A DNA stretch of 64,000 bases from Salinimonas chungwhensis DSM 16280 (GTDB taxonomy: Bacteria > Pseudomonadota > Gammaproteobacteria > Enterobacterales > Alteromonadaceae), in assembly GCF_000378185.1 (NCBI RefSeq), contig NZ_KB899376.1, forward strand, positions 276,357 through 340,356, given 5' to 3'. Both the position numbers and the translations under genes were made by a program. Positions 17,546 through 26,859 of the stretch are shown here, piece after piece. How positions within the stretch are numbered: position 1 is the stretch's first letter; every line of letters begins with the position of its first letter. The notes beneath the pieces were generated by a model that made no database searches, was not told where the DNA came from, and saw only the letters and a list, made by a program, of their open reading frames with translations.

Positions 17546-19297
17546 TTGTTTTCATTTAAGTCAGGTATACGCAGTGTATTACTGTTTACCTCATTAAGTA
17601 TCGCGCCGTTAACGCACGCGCAAACCATCGAGACCCGTGAACCCGAGGCTAATACAGGCTTCAGTCAGAAACAGGCATTTACCGCCCGGGAATATATGGT
17701 GGTGGCGGCTAACCCCTATGCTTCCTGGGCCGGCAAAAATATTATTGAACAGGGTGGCAATGCCATTGATGCTGCAATTGCAGTGCAAGCCATGCTCACA
17801 CTGGTTGAACCACAGTCCTCAGGCATCGGTGGAGGCGCTTTTATTCTTTACTGGGACAATCAGCAGAAAAAACTGTATACCATTGATGCCCGCGAAATGG
17901 CGCCTGAGGCAGTAAATGCCTATTGGTTTATGAATGACAACAAGCCTATGGATTGGTTAGATGCTGTGGTTGGAGGCAAGTCTGTTGGGGTTCCCGGCGT
18001 TTTACGCGGGCTGGAACTGGCCCACGCTAAATTTGGAAAGTTGCAGTGGAAAAAATTGTTCAGTGATGCCATTACAAAATCTGAAGAGGGCTTTAAGGTC
18101 TCTGAGCGCCTGGCAAAGTTGGTCGCACTTGACTATCACCCCGGCCTGAAGCAGTTTCCCTCAAGCAGTACTTATTTTTTCCCCGGCGGCAATCCCCTCA
18201 AAGCGGGCGTGACAAAAACCAATAAACCACTGGCACGCACGTTACGCGCGGTTGCAGAGCAGGGCGCTGATTATTTTTACACCGGAGAGTTAGCCGGTAA
18301 GATTGCAGAAACGGTTAATACAGCGCCGATCAATCCGGGTAAATTGAGCAAGAATGATCTTAGCCGTTATGAGGCAAAAATGCGTCAGCCAATATGCGGT
18401 AATTATCACAGCAAAAAAGTTTGCGGGATGGCACCACCCAGCTCTGGCGGGATAAATGTCTATCAAATCCTTAAGTTGTTAGAAAATAAACAGCTCAGCA
18501 CACTATCTGCAGACAGTCCGGAATTCGCCAACCTGTTCACGCAGGCCAGTGCCATGAGCTTTGCCGATCGAAAGATGTATGTTGGCGATACTGACTTTAC
18601 TAATTTGCCATATGCTGCGCTTATTAACCCGGCCTACCTGGAGCGACGGGCACAGTTGATCAGTGCCGAGAAAAAGTGGCGCCCGGCGCGGGCGGGCAAA
18701 CCTTACGACGATGCGAAAGTGACGCAGGGCATGTCGATGGAGCAGCCCAATACCAGTCATATCTCTATAGTGGATAAGCAAGGCAATGCGGTTTCTATGA
18801 CCACGAGTATTGAATTTATGTTCGGCTCGGGCTTAATGGTAGATGGCTTCTTACTTAATAATCAGCTGACAGATTTTTCATTCGATCCGTCGCAAAATAA
18901 TCAACCTGTCCCCAACCGTGTAGAACCCCACAAACGGCCGCGAAGCTCCATGAGTCCCTCTATGGTCTTCGATGAAAACGGCGAACTGGAACTTATCGTT
19001 GGCTCCCCGGGTGGCAGTCGTATTATTGATTATGTGGCTCAAACAATAATTGGCGTGCTGGATTTTGATCTGAATATTCAGCAGGCCATTAATATGCCCA
19101 AGGTTACCAATCGTAACGATTACACTGCACTGGAAAAAGGCACTGCAGCGGAAAAGCTCAAAGCACCCTTGGAAGCGTTAGGTCACAAGGTAAAAGTTAT
19201 TGATCTGAACAGCGGCTTACATGGCATACAGATAAAAGATGGCACTTATATAGGTGGGGCTGACCCTCGGCGTGAAGGCGTCGCGGTGGGCCAGTAG
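17546..19297 (+). CDS. ggt: Gamma-glutamyltransferase
   Basis: The start is TTG at 17546, supported by AAGGAG (17529-17534) and a good signal peptide ending LTHA-QT. The 583-residue precursor contains the family's N-terminal PYASWAGKNIIEQGGNAIDAA and SSGIGGGAFILYW. The self-cleaving nucleophile is T403 in PNTSHISIVDKQGNAVSMTTS, and the oxyanion-hole region GSPGGSRI follows. It matures into a large and a small subunit and cleaves gamma-glutamyl bonds such as those of glutathione in the periplasm. It lies 15 bases after the crotonase gene. Confidence 0.94.
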   Translation: MFSFKSGIRSVLLFTSLSIAPLTHAQTIETREPEANTGFSQKQAFTAREYMVVAANPYASWAGKNIIEQGGNAIDAAIAVQAMLTLVEPQSSGIGGGAFILYWDNQQKKLYTIDAREMAPEAVNAYWFMNDNKPMDWLDAVVGGKSVGVPGVLRGLELAHAKFGKLQWKKLFSDAITKSEEGFKVSERLAKLVALDYHPGLKQFPSSSTYFFPGGNPLKAGVTKTNKPLARTLRAVAEQGADYFYTGELAGKIAETVNTAPINPGKLSKNDLSRYEAKMRQPICGNYHSKKVCGMAPPSSGGINVYQILKLLENKQLSTLSADSPEFANLFTQASAMSFADRKMYVGDTDFTNLPYAALINPAYLERRAQLISAEKKWRPARAGKPYDDAKVTQGMSMEQPNTSHISIVDKQGNAVSMTTSIEFMFGSGLMVDGFLLNNQLTDFSFDPSQNNQPVPNRVEPHKRPRSSMSPSMVFDENGELELIVGSPGGSRIIDYVAQTIIGVLDFDLNIQQAINMPKVTNRNDYTALEKGTAAEKLKAPLEALGHKVKVIDLNSGLHGIQIKDGTYIGGADPRREGVAVGQ

Positions 19298-19300
19298 CGC

Positions 19301-19753
19301 CTAGCCGTATTGTTCGCTTACGCGGTCAACTTTCCATTGGCCGCCCTGGCGAAGTAAATGAATAGTGCGAAGCTCTTTGATCGTATTACCGTTATAATTG
19401 CCATTGAAAAATAGCGTCACACTGGCCTTCTCGGCAAATTCGGTTCTGCCGATGCGGTTGCCGCCATCCGGCTTGATATTAACCTGCTCGTAATTAAGGT
19501 TCATAATGTGACGCTGTGCATTGCGATTGGTGTGATAGCTGGAAAGGATCCGGCGCATCGAGTCTGTACTTACCGCTAAGGCTTTATCGATATTATCATC
19601 GTGATAGATAGCCCTGGCGAAGACAATAGCTGCATATTCCGGGGTGCCGGCACTGACGTCGCCGTCGCCGTTGTCAGCCGTCTTATCGCAGGCTACGAGA
19701 AAAGTTGCAAAGGCTGCGACAAGTAAAAATTGAACCGGTTTATTCCAGACCAT
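19301..19753 (-). CDS. Hypothetical lipoprotein
   Basis: The 150-residue product has a signal peptide with lipobox LVAC (C22), followed by an Asp/Gly-rich linker and a small domain. That domain contains TPEYAAIVFARAIYHDDNIDKALAVSTDSMRRIL and a C-terminal strand region ending in LRQGGQWKVDRVSEQYG. The pattern of a helical start and a beta-sheet that contacts solvent resembles SnoaL/DUF4878-like folds, but the match is weak. It converges on ggt with three bases between stop codons. Confidence 0.7.
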   Translation of the reverse strand: MVWNKPVQFLLVAAFATFLVACDKTADNGDGDVSAGTPEYAAIVFARAIYHDDNIDKALAVSTDSMRRILSSYHTNRNAQRHIMNLNYEQVNIKPDGGNRIGRTEFAEKASVTLFFNGNYNGNTIKELRTIHLLRQGGQWKVDRVSEQYG

Positions 19754-19840
19754 GATACAGCTTCCTTCAGGTAAGGGCGTTGATTAGTATGTCTTGCAGG
19801 CAAAAAACATATTTATCACAGTTTACTCAATAATGGGCAA

Positions 19841-19870
19841 AAAAAAAGCGAAGCCGGCGCTTCGCTTTTT
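19841..19870 (-). terminator. Rho-independent terminator of cysK
   Basis: On the minus strand, AGCGAAGCG and CTTCGCT form a stem followed by a run of nine T (complement of the A-run at 19839-19847). It lies about 20 bases past the cysK stop codon. Confidence 0.88.
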
Positions 19871-19890
19871 ACAAATGCCTGGGTGCCAGC

Positions 19891-20856
19891 TTACTGCACC
19901 TCTTCCTCATCACCGAATGCACCAGCGAACAAAGGACTGCTCAGATACCGTTCTGCAGCACTGGCCAACAGCACAACCACCATCTTGTCTTTATTTTCCG
20001 GACGTTCTGCAAAGCGCTTTGCCGCTACAACTGCCGCGCCCGAGGAAATACCTGCAAGAATGCCTTCTTCCTTCATCAGTCGATGGCACATTTCCATGCA
20101 TTCTTCGTTGGTGATTTGCTCAACTTCATCCACCATGTCTAAATCCAGATTGCCGGGAATAAACCCTGCACCAATACCCTGAATTTTGTGGGGGCCGGGG
20201 GTGAGCTCTTCCCCATTTTTAGCCTGCGTGATAACCGGGGAGTCAGTAGGCTCAACCGCCACAGATACAATGGCCTTGCCCTGGGTTTTTTTAATATAGC
20301 GGCTAACGCCGGTGATAGTACCGCCTGTCCCTACGCCAGCAACAAATGCGTCAATTTTACCTTCGGTATCTTCCCAGATTTCAGGACCGGTGGTTTTTTC
20401 ATGAATTTCAGGGTTCGCCGGATTATCAAATTGCTGGAGTAGCACATACTTGTCAGGATCAGACTCGACAATTTCCTGAGCGGCGGCGACGGCACCTTTC
20501 ATGCCTTTAGGCGCCTCGGTAAGAACCAGGTTCGCCCCCAACGCCTTTAACAGTTTACGACGCTCCAGACTCATGCTGCTGGGCATAGTCAATGTGATTT
20601 TGTAGCCCCGAGATGCAGCAACAAACGCCAGCGCGATACCGGTATTGCCACTGGTTGGCTCCACAATTTCCTTGCCATCCGTCAATACGCCGCGCTTTTC
20701 GGCGTCCCAAATCATGTTTGCGCCAATCCGACACTTAACACTGAAGCTTGGGTTACGTGCTTCCATTTTGGCGTACACGTTGCCGCCTGTGACCCGGTTG
20801 AGCTTAACCAGCGGGGTGCCGCCAATTGCCAGTGAGTTATCGTCAAATACTCTCAT
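19891..20856 (-). CDS. cysK: Cysteine synthase A
   Basis: A 321-residue O-acetylserine sulfhydrylase: PLP lysine at K41 in [12 protein letters not shown], substrate loop [13 protein letters not shown], phosphate-binding [13 protein letters not shown], and the C-terminal [13 protein letters not shown]. It makes cysteine from O-acetylserine and sulfide in the cytoplasm. It is a single-gene unit with its own terminator. The 223 bases to the divergent MoxR gene hold its promoter region. No CysB-type site can be assigned by eye. Confidence 0.95.
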   Translation of the reverse strand: MRVFDDNSLAIGGTPLVKLNRVTGGNVYAKMEARNPSFSVKCRIGANMIWDAEKRGVLTDGKEIVEPTSGNTGIALAFVAASRGYKITLTMPSSMSLERRKLLKALGANLVLTEAPKGMKGAVAAAQEIVESDPDKYVLLQQFDNPANPEIHEKTTGPEIWEDTEGKIDAFVAGVGTGGTITGVSRYIKKTQGKAIVSVAVEPTDSPVITQAKNGEELTPGPHKIQGIGAGFIPGNLDLDMVDEVEQITNEECMEMCHRLMKEEGILAGISSGAAVVAAKRFAERPENKDKMVVVLLASAAERYLSSPLFAGAFGDEEEVQ

Positions 20857-21079
20857 TACTTATCCTTTATTCTCGTGGAATACGTTGCTGGTATTTCATC
20901 TAAGATTACGTCCAAAACGCAATGAATACACAATCGCTGACGTATTTTATTTCTGCATTTATATCATTGTGGCCATTGATAAAAAAGCAAAGTGATTTTT
21001 TGCTATATGATATGGTTATTTGTAGCAAGCACGTTACACTGGTCCGCTGAGATTTAGCAGGCACCTAAAAGGAGTCGTA

Positions 21080-21916
21080 ATGGCCTTTACCGGTACAACC
21101 AACTATATCGCAAGCAAAGAATTGCAGCTTGCGGTGAATGCAGCAATTACCCTTGAGAAACCTTTGTTGATCAAAGGTGAACCAGGCACTGGGAAAACAA
21201 TGCTGGCGGAGGAACTCGCTGGCGCGCTGGATACAGAGCTGATTCAGTGGCATATAAAATCAACCACTAAAGCGCAACAGGGGTTGTATGAGTACGATGC
21301 AGTGTCACGTTTGCGCGATTCACAGCTAGGCGACGACCGGGTTCACGATATCAGTAACTACATCGTCAAGGGCAAGTTATGGCAGGCGTTTGAAGCCGGT
21401 AAGCGTCCGGTTCTGCTGATCGACGAGATAGACAAAGCGGATATTGAATTTCCTAATGATTTGTTGCTCGAGTTGGATAAAATGGAGTTTTTTGTTTACG
21501 AAACGCAGCAACAGGTTAAAGCGACCCAGCGTCCTATCGTTATCATTACGTCAAACAACGAAAAAGAACTACCCGATGCGTTTTTGCGCCGTTGTTTCTT
21601 CCATTACATCCAATTTCCTACACCACAGCAGATGCAGGACATCGTAGCGGTACATTTCCCGGATCTAAAGAAAAGGTTGCTGGATGAAGCCATGCAGGCG
21701 TTCTTTAAACTCCGCGACGTACCGGGCTTAAAGAAAAAACCATCAACGTCAGAATTGATTGACTGGCTGAAGTTGTTGGTAGCAGAGGATATTTCACCCG
21801 ATGCACTGCATGATAAGGATGGTAAAGCGTCTATCCCGCCCTTGTATGGCGCGCTGCTTAAAAATGAGCAGGACATTCATTTATTTGAAAAACTGGCGTT
21901 TATGGCGCGCCGCTAA
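21080..21916 (+). CDS. MoxR-type AAA+ ATPase (CoxD-like)
   Basis: A 278-residue AAA+ ATPase with Walker A GEPGTGKTML (residues 32-41), Walker B VLLIDEIDKAD near residue 113, sensor-1 IVIITSNNEKELPDAFLRRC and the MoxR-style C-terminal lid. AAAGGAG precedes the ATG. Such ATPases work with von Willebrand factor A proteins to insert or activate metal cofactors; CoxD matures the CO dehydrogenase active site. The VWA gene starts on its last base, which supports a paired complex. Confidence 0.92.
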   Translation: MAFTGTTNYIASKELQLAVNAAITLEKPLLIKGEPGTGKTMLAEELAGALDTELIQWHIKSTTKAQQGLYEYDAVSRLRDSQLGDDRVHDISNYIVKGKLWQAFEAGKRPVLLIDEIDKADIEFPNDLLLELDKMEFFVYETQQQVKATQRPIVIITSNNEKELPDAFLRRCFFHYIQFPTPQQMQDIVAVHFPDLKKRLLDEAMQAFFKLRDVPGLKKKPSTSELIDWLKLLVAEDISPDALHDKDGKASIPPLYGALLKNEQDIHLFEKLAFMARR

Positions 21917-23097
21917 TGCTGATTGATTTTTTCTTCACCCTACGACGCTATAAGGTCAAAACCACAGTCCGGGAATTGTTGGATTTGCTGCGGGCTATGG
22001 AGGCACAGGTTGTCTACGCCGATCTTGAGGCCTTTTACTATCTTGCCCGCATGGTGCTGGTCAAAGACGAAACACAATTTGATCGTTTTGATAAAGCATT
22101 TGCTGACTATTTTGATGGTGTTCAAAATATCGATTTATTTGGCGAAGACATCCCTGAAGACTGGCTTCGCAAAGAGCTTGAAAAAAACCTGACGGATGAG
22201 GAGAAAGCCCGGATCAAAGCGCTGGGTGGGCTGGATAAGCTCATGGAAACCCTCAAACAGCGTTTGGCAGAGCAAAAGGAGCGCCATCAGGGTGGGAATA
22301 AGTGGATTGGAACCGGTGGTACGTCACCATTTGGCGCGTACGGCTTTAATCCCGAAGGCGTCAGAATCGGCCAAAAAGGTAATCGGAACTTTTCAGCAGC
22401 AAAAGTCTGGGATAAACGCGAGTTCAAAAATCTATCCTCAGATGTTGAGCTGGGCACGCGCAATATTAAGATGGCGCTACGTAAGTTGCGAAAGTTTGCG
22501 CGAACCGGCGCCAGTTATGAACTGGATGTCCCCGGCACTATTCGCGAGACCGCGCGAAAAGGTGGCTTACTTGATATCCAGATGGCGCCGGAGCGGCACA
22601 ACGCTGTAAAAGTACTGATGTTTTTCGATGTTGGCGGTTCAATGGACCCTTTCGTCAAAGAAATGCAGGAATTGTTTTCGGCGGTACACAGTGAATTTAA
22701 ATATCTGGAATATTTTTATTTTCACAATTGTGTTTATGAAGCGGTCTGGCAGGATAACCAGCGGCGCCGTGATCAATTAGTTCCTGTATGGGATATTATT
22801 CATCGGTTCGGACCCGATTATAAGGTTATTTTTGTAGGGGATGCGACGATGGGGCCCTACGAAATCACCTATCCGGGAGGAAGTGTTGAGCACTGGAATG
22901 AGGAACCGGGGGCGGCCTGGATGGACAGACTGTTGAATCATTTCTCCAGCGCCGTGTGGTTGAATCCACAGCCCCAACAACACTGGCAGTTCTATCACTC
23001 AGTGGGGATTATGCACGAGATAATGCAGCAGCGAATGTTCCCGCTCACTCTGGATGGCCTGACCGAAGCCATTTCACGTCTTAGCCGACCGGGCTGA
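21916..23097 (+). CDS. VWA-domain protein, CoxE-like
   Basis: This 393-residue protein has an N-terminal helical region and a charged middle (LEKNLTDEEKARIKALGG, KQRLAEQKERHQGG). A C-terminal von Willebrand A domain begins at VKVLMFFDVGGSMDPFV. The MIDAS motif reads D-V-G-G-S instead of the standard DxSxS, and later FVGDATMGPYE provides further candidate metal ligands. CoxE-type proteins partner with MoxR/CoxD ATPases in maturing molybdenum hydroxylases and related enzymes. The gene overlaps the ATPase gene by one base. Confidence 0.88.
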   Translation: MLIDFFFTLRRYKVKTTVRELLDLLRAMEAQVVYADLEAFYYLARMVLVKDETQFDRFDKAFADYFDGVQNIDLFGEDIPEDWLRKELEKNLTDEEKARIKALGGLDKLMETLKQRLAEQKERHQGGNKWIGTGGTSPFGAYGFNPEGVRIGQKGNRNFSAAKVWDKREFKNLSSDVELGTRNIKMALRKLRKFARTGASYELDVPGTIRETARKGGLLDIQMAPERHNAVKVLMFFDVGGSMDPFVKEMQELFSAVHSEFKYLEYFYFHNCVYEAVWQDNQRRRDQLVPVWDIIHRFGPDYKVIFVGDATMGPYEITYPGGSVEHWNEEPGAAWMDRLLNHFSSAVWLNPQPQQHWQFYHSVGIMHEIMQQRMFPLTLDGLTEAISRLSRPG

Positions 23098-23170
23098 AGT
23101 ATCCTGTGAACAAAGCACCAGGGCAGGCCGTATTCAGGGCAACGCAAATTAACACAATATTTTTTTGGCC

Positions 23171-24142
23171 ATGAACCACCATATTTTTTATTTACTGCAA
23201 CATTGGCTTGCCCATAAAGATGAGGGGCAGTGGTTGCTGGCTACTGTTATTAAAACCCGTGGCTCTGCGTACCGCAAAGCCGGGGCGATGATGTTATTTA
23301 GTGACAGTGGTAACCAGTTTGGGGTGGTAAGTGGCGGATGTCTGGAAAGCGACTTGTTTCATCATGCCAGAAAATGCTGGCTTAGCGGTCAAAGCCGGAC
23401 GGTAACCTATGATATGCAGGAAGAAGGCGACGTAGCGTGGCGGCTGGGCATTGGCTGCGGTGGCGAAGTAACATTGTTACTGCAACCGCTAACAGCAGAC
23501 AACAATTATTTACAGTTGCCTGACGTGGTTAGTGAGTTGCAGAGTCATCGGTCGGTAGTGTTAAGTCATTGCATCTGTGGGGCAGCTAATCAAATAAAGT
23601 TGTCTGCGAGCAATGATGCCAAGCATTGGTTCACTCATCGGTTAACGCCACCACAGAGCCTGTTTATCGGCGGTGGTGGCGTTGATGCTGTGCCTGTAGC
23701 GGATATCGCAGCCCGACTGGGGTGGCAGGTTACCGTCAATGACGAAAGGGCCCGCTACGCGCGTTCAGCGGATTTTCACGCCGCGTATCGCTGCCACTCG
23801 CTTACGTCAGACCAGCTACCCGACAATACTCAATATCATCAGGCGGGCGCCATTATCATAATGCACCATCAAGTGGGTCTGGATGCAAAAATGCTGGCAA
23901 CCATCGCGCAGTGTCCACCCAAAGGGCTACGCTATCTGGCAGTGCTCGGACCGGGCCATCGCACGCAACGGGTGCTGGACGAAGCAGGCATTCAGCCTGC
24001 TGACTTACCCGTGGCGTTGCATTCGCCCGCCGGATTTAATATTGGCGGCGAGTTGCCCGAATCTATTGCACTTTCAATGCTGGCCCAGGCACACGCAGTG
24101 TTACATCAAAAGCCTCTGGAGCAGGCAGGAGAGCCCTGGTGA
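23171..24142 (+). CDS. xdhC: XdhC/CoxI family maturation protein
   Basis: The 323-residue protein has the N-terminal XdhC_CoxI domain (TVIKTRGSAYRKAGAMMLF, VSGGCLESDLF, RLGIGCGGEVTLLLQP) and a C-terminal Rossmann domain starting at LFIGGGGVDAVPVADIAARLGW, with YLAVLGPGHRTQ later. Family members bind molybdenum cofactor, help sulfurate it and deliver it to xanthine dehydrogenase-type enzymes. The ATG at 23171 is favoured over the TTG two codons upstream; neither has a good ribosome-binding site. It overlaps the next gene by four bases. Confidence 0.9.
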   Translation: MNHHIFYLLQHWLAHKDEGQWLLATVIKTRGSAYRKAGAMMLFSDSGNQFGVVSGGCLESDLFHHARKCWLSGQSRTVTYDMQEEGDVAWRLGIGCGGEVTLLLQPLTADNNYLQLPDVVSELQSHRSVVLSHCICGAANQIKLSASNDAKHWFTHRLTPPQSLFIGGGGVDAVPVADIAARLGWQVTVNDERARYARSADFHAAYRCHSLTSDQLPDNTQYHQAGAIIIMHHQVGLDAKMLATIAQCPPKGLRYLAVLGPGHRTQRVLDEAGIQPADLPVALHSPAGFNIGGELPESIALSMLAQAHAVLHQKPLEQAGEPW

Positions 24143-24741
24143 TACAGCTTAGCACATTAATTCTGGCTGCTGGGAGATCGCATCGATTCAACGGCAACAA
24201 GCTACTTACACGAATGCCGGATGGACAGTTGATGGTTTTGCGGATAATTGCACAATGTGCAGCTGTGACAGAAAATATTATGGTGGTTACCGGCGCTCAT
24301 CATAAGCAACTATCAAGACATCTGCCGGACAATGTCAATATTATCTATAACCCCGACTGGCATGAAGGAATGTCAGGCAGTATTGCTACCGGTGTACAAC
24401 AGATTCATCAATGCTATCCGACAACCACACATATTCTGATAATGCTCGGTGACTTGCCAGCAGTGACAGCTCCTTCCCTTGAAGTACTTAAAGAAGTGGC
24501 AGAGTTGGAGCCAGAAAAAATGGTGGCCAGCTATTGGAATGGAAAATGTACTGCACCGGCAATATTTCCTGGTCAGTACTGGCCACACCTGCGTCAACTG
24601 CAAGGTGACAATGGGGCCGGTCGACTGCTGAATAATGGGCTCTATCAACAGCCGCCGCAAACATTTCCCGTGCCACACCCTGAGGCGGCTTTAGATATCG
24701 ATACTACAGAGGCTTTGAAAAAACTCGCCCAGAGATTGTAA
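24139..24741 (+). CDS. MobA/MocA-like nucleotidyltransferase
   Basis: The GTG start at 24139 overlaps the XdhC stop codon. The 200-residue protein has the NTP-transferase signature LILAAGRSHRFNGNKLL at its start, then PDWHEGMSGSIATGVQQ and ILIMLGDLPAVTAPSLEVL. This matches MocA-type CTP:molybdopterin cytidylyltransferases, which make the cytosine-dinucleotide form of the cofactor used by xanthine and CO dehydrogenase-like enzymes. Coupling to xdhC fits this role well; another small-molecule cytidylyl transfer is possible. Confidence 0.85.
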   Translation: MIQLSTLILAAGRSHRFNGNKLLTRMPDGQLMVLRIIAQCAAVTENIMVVTGAHHKQLSRHLPDNVNIIYNPDWHEGMSGSIATGVQQIHQCYPTTTHILIMLGDLPAVTAPSLEVLKEVAELEPEKMVASYWNGKCTAPAIFPGQYWPHLRQLQGDNGAGRLLNNGLYQQPPQTFPVPHPEAALDIDTTEALKKLAQRL

Positions 24742-24769
24742 TCTGACTTGCTTGCCCCATGTTAGGATA

Positions 24770-25441
24770 ATGAAAAAAACGAATTCAGATTATTCCCTGC
24801 GACAGGCGATATTACTTTCAGTAATGGCCGTAACGGTCCTGTGGGTTGTTCAGTCTGCTGGTGTGTTGTTTAGCTGGCCGTTATCCCTTCTGGGAATTAT
24901 TCCCCTGGATCCTGTCCGTCTATACGGTATTCTCACCGCCCCGCTAGTGCATTCCGGCTATGAACATCTTTTCAATAATACGCTTCCGCTTTTGGTGTTG
25001 GGCAGCGCGCTTCTTTACGGCTATCCCAGAACCCGGCTTTGGGTCGTATTGTTTGCCTGGTTGGGGAGTGGTATTGGAGTATGGTTGTTTGGACGTGAGG
25101 CGACGCATCTGGGCGCCAGTGGTGTCGCACACGGCATGTTTTTCTATTTGTTCGTCGTGTCTGTACTGCGCCGGGATGCACGTTCGGTAGGCCTGATGAT
25201 GATAGCTTTTTTTATGTATGGCACCATGATTCTTACTATATTTCCCACTGAGCCTGACATCTCCTACGAGGCACACTTTTTTGGTGCACTGGGAGGGGTA
25301 ATTTGCGCGCTTTTGTTATGGCGCAATGATCCAAAGCCTGTACGCAAAACTTACTCCTGGGAGAATGAAGAGGAACAGGACGATCCTGTTATACAGGATA
25401 TGTGGCGCGATCCCGATGGAGAGCACGAACACCGGGATTGA
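24770..25441 (+). CDS. Rhomboid-family intramembrane serine protease
   Basis: The ATG at 24770 gives 223 residues; an upstream TTG at 24752 is possible. It is polytopic, with the HSGYEHLFNNTLPLLVLG region, the active-site serine in LGASGVAHGMFFYLF and the histidine in SYEAHFFGALGG, so the Ser-His dyad is intact. The soluble C-terminal tail is acidic (ENEEEQDDPVIQDMW). Rhomboids cleave membrane helices within the bilayer; no substrate can be proposed. It follows the mocA-like gene by 28 bases and converges on the MATE gene. Confidence 0.88.
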   Translation: MKKTNSDYSLRQAILLSVMAVTVLWVVQSAGVLFSWPLSLLGIIPLDPVRLYGILTAPLVHSGYEHLFNNTLPLLVLGSALLYGYPRTRLWVVLFAWLGSGIGVWLFGREATHLGASGVAHGMFFYLFVVSVLRRDARSVGLMMIAFFMYGTMILTIFPTEPDISYEAHFFGALGGVICALLLWRNDPKPVRKTYSWENEEEQDDPVIQDMWRDPDGEHEHRD

Positions 25442-25451
25442 GATATCTGTG

Positions 25452-26843
25452 TTACAACGCCCGGTTGTGCTGCATTAGCGTTAAGCGCTCATACCGGCGT
25501 TGCAGCACCCAGACCCTGACCCCCAGCATTACCGCAGCGCTGCTAAGGCCGATAATAAACCCAATCCAGAACCCGGCAGCTTCCATAGGTACATCCGTCA
25601 ACCAGTCGGTACGACCCAATATAATGCCCGCTGGCAGGCCAATAATCCAATAAGCAAAGAATGTCAGAACAAACATGGCCGTCGTATCTTTATAGCCGCG
25701 TAGTGTGTTTGCCGAAATGACCTGTATAGCATCAGAAAACTGAAAAAGTGCGGCGTAGATTAATAACGAACTGGCGGTGTCAATAACCGCTTTGTCTGTC
25801 GTGTACAGCCGAATAATCAGACCTTTGCCTAAAACGGTGAAAGCGGCGGTCAGCACCGCTACACCCAGGCCGATTAGCAATGCACTTTTTACGGCTGTTG
25901 CCGCCTGACTGTAGTTGTTCTGCCCGATACGAAATCCCACCCGAATAGATACAGCCATGCCCATACTCAGCGGGAACATAAACATTAAAGATGAAAAATT
26001 AAGGGCGACCTGATGGGCAGCAACAGTGGTCGCCCCAAAAGGCGCAAGCAGAAGAGCGACCACAGCAAACAGCGTGACTTCAAACAATAACGTCATTGCG
26101 ACAGGAAACCCCAGCCTGAAGGTGCGCACCATTTGCTTTAAATCTGGTAGAAATAGTATTGTAAACAACGCGTATTGGCGCAGGCGTGCACTATAGTGTG
26201 TGTAAATCAGCGTGCTGATAAACATAACTGTAATCACAATGGCAGTGGCAATACCGCAGCCGGCCCCGCCGAAGGCTGGCAACGGGCCAACCCCATAGAT
26301 AAAGCAATAGTTAGCGACAATATTAAACAGTAATCCTATTACTGTGATAATCATGGTGGGTTTAGTATTGCCCAAACCCTCACAGTAATTTCGCAACCAC
26401 TGATAAAGTGCAAAGGCTGGCATTGCGAGCAACACATACCGTACATATTCCAGCGTGATACTATAAAGCCCGGCGTCCATGGGAAACCAACGTAAAACAG
26501 TTGGGATAGCGGGGTACAGCACCAGGATCACAAGGCTGATAAGCAACAATAAATAGCCGGCCTGTTGGGCGGCGAATGCTACCTGATCGGATTGTCGGCT
26601 ACCCTGGTAGCGCGAAATAATTGGCGGCAGTGCCAGCGCCAGTCCCTGTAAAAAACACATGAGCGGGATGGTGACACTAAAGCCCAGCGCTACAGCCGCC
26701 ATATCCACCGCATTGTAGTGACCGGCCATAATCGTATCGACCACACCCATGAGCATTTGGGTGAGCTGGGCAATTAACAGCGGCCAGGTCAGCTGGACCA
26801 AACGTTTACTTTCCAAAGCAAAGCGTTTTGAAACTAAATTCAC
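25452..26843 (-). CDS. norM: MATE-family multidrug efflux pump
   Basis: A 463-residue, 12-helix membrane protein of the NorM/YdhE type. It has the two MATE repeats: LTWPLLIAQLTQMLMGVVDTIMAGHY and IPLMCFLQGLALALPPIISRYQG in the first half, and TTVAAHQVALNFSSLMFMFPLSMGMAVSIRVGFRIGQ in the second. It exports cationic drugs and dyes using a Na+ or H+ gradient. The start is GTG. It lies 16 bases downstream of moeA on the same strand, so co-transcription is likely. Confidence 0.92.
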   Translation of the reverse strand: MNLVSKRFALESKRLVQLTWPLLIAQLTQMLMGVVDTIMAGHYNAVDMAAVALGFSVTIPLMCFLQGLALALPPIISRYQGSRQSDQVAFAAQQAGYLLLLISLVILVLYPAIPTVLRWFPMDAGLYSITLEYVRYVLLAMPAFALYQWLRNYCEGLGNTKPTMIITVIGLLFNIVANYCFIYGVGPLPAFGGAGCGIATAIVITVMFISTLIYTHYSARLRQYALFTILFLPDLKQMVRTFRLGFPVAMTLLFEVTLFAVVALLLAPFGATTVAAHQVALNFSSLMFMFPLSMGMAVSIRVGFRIGQNNYSQAATAVKSALLIGLGVAVLTAAFTVLGKGLIIRLYTTDKAVIDTASSLLIYAALFQFSDAIQVISANTLRGYKDTTAMFVLTFFAYWIIGLPAGIILGRTDWLTDVPMEAAGFWIGFIIGLSSAAVMLGVRVWVLQRRYERLTLMQHNRAL

Positions 26844-26859
26844 GATATGTATAGCCCCA

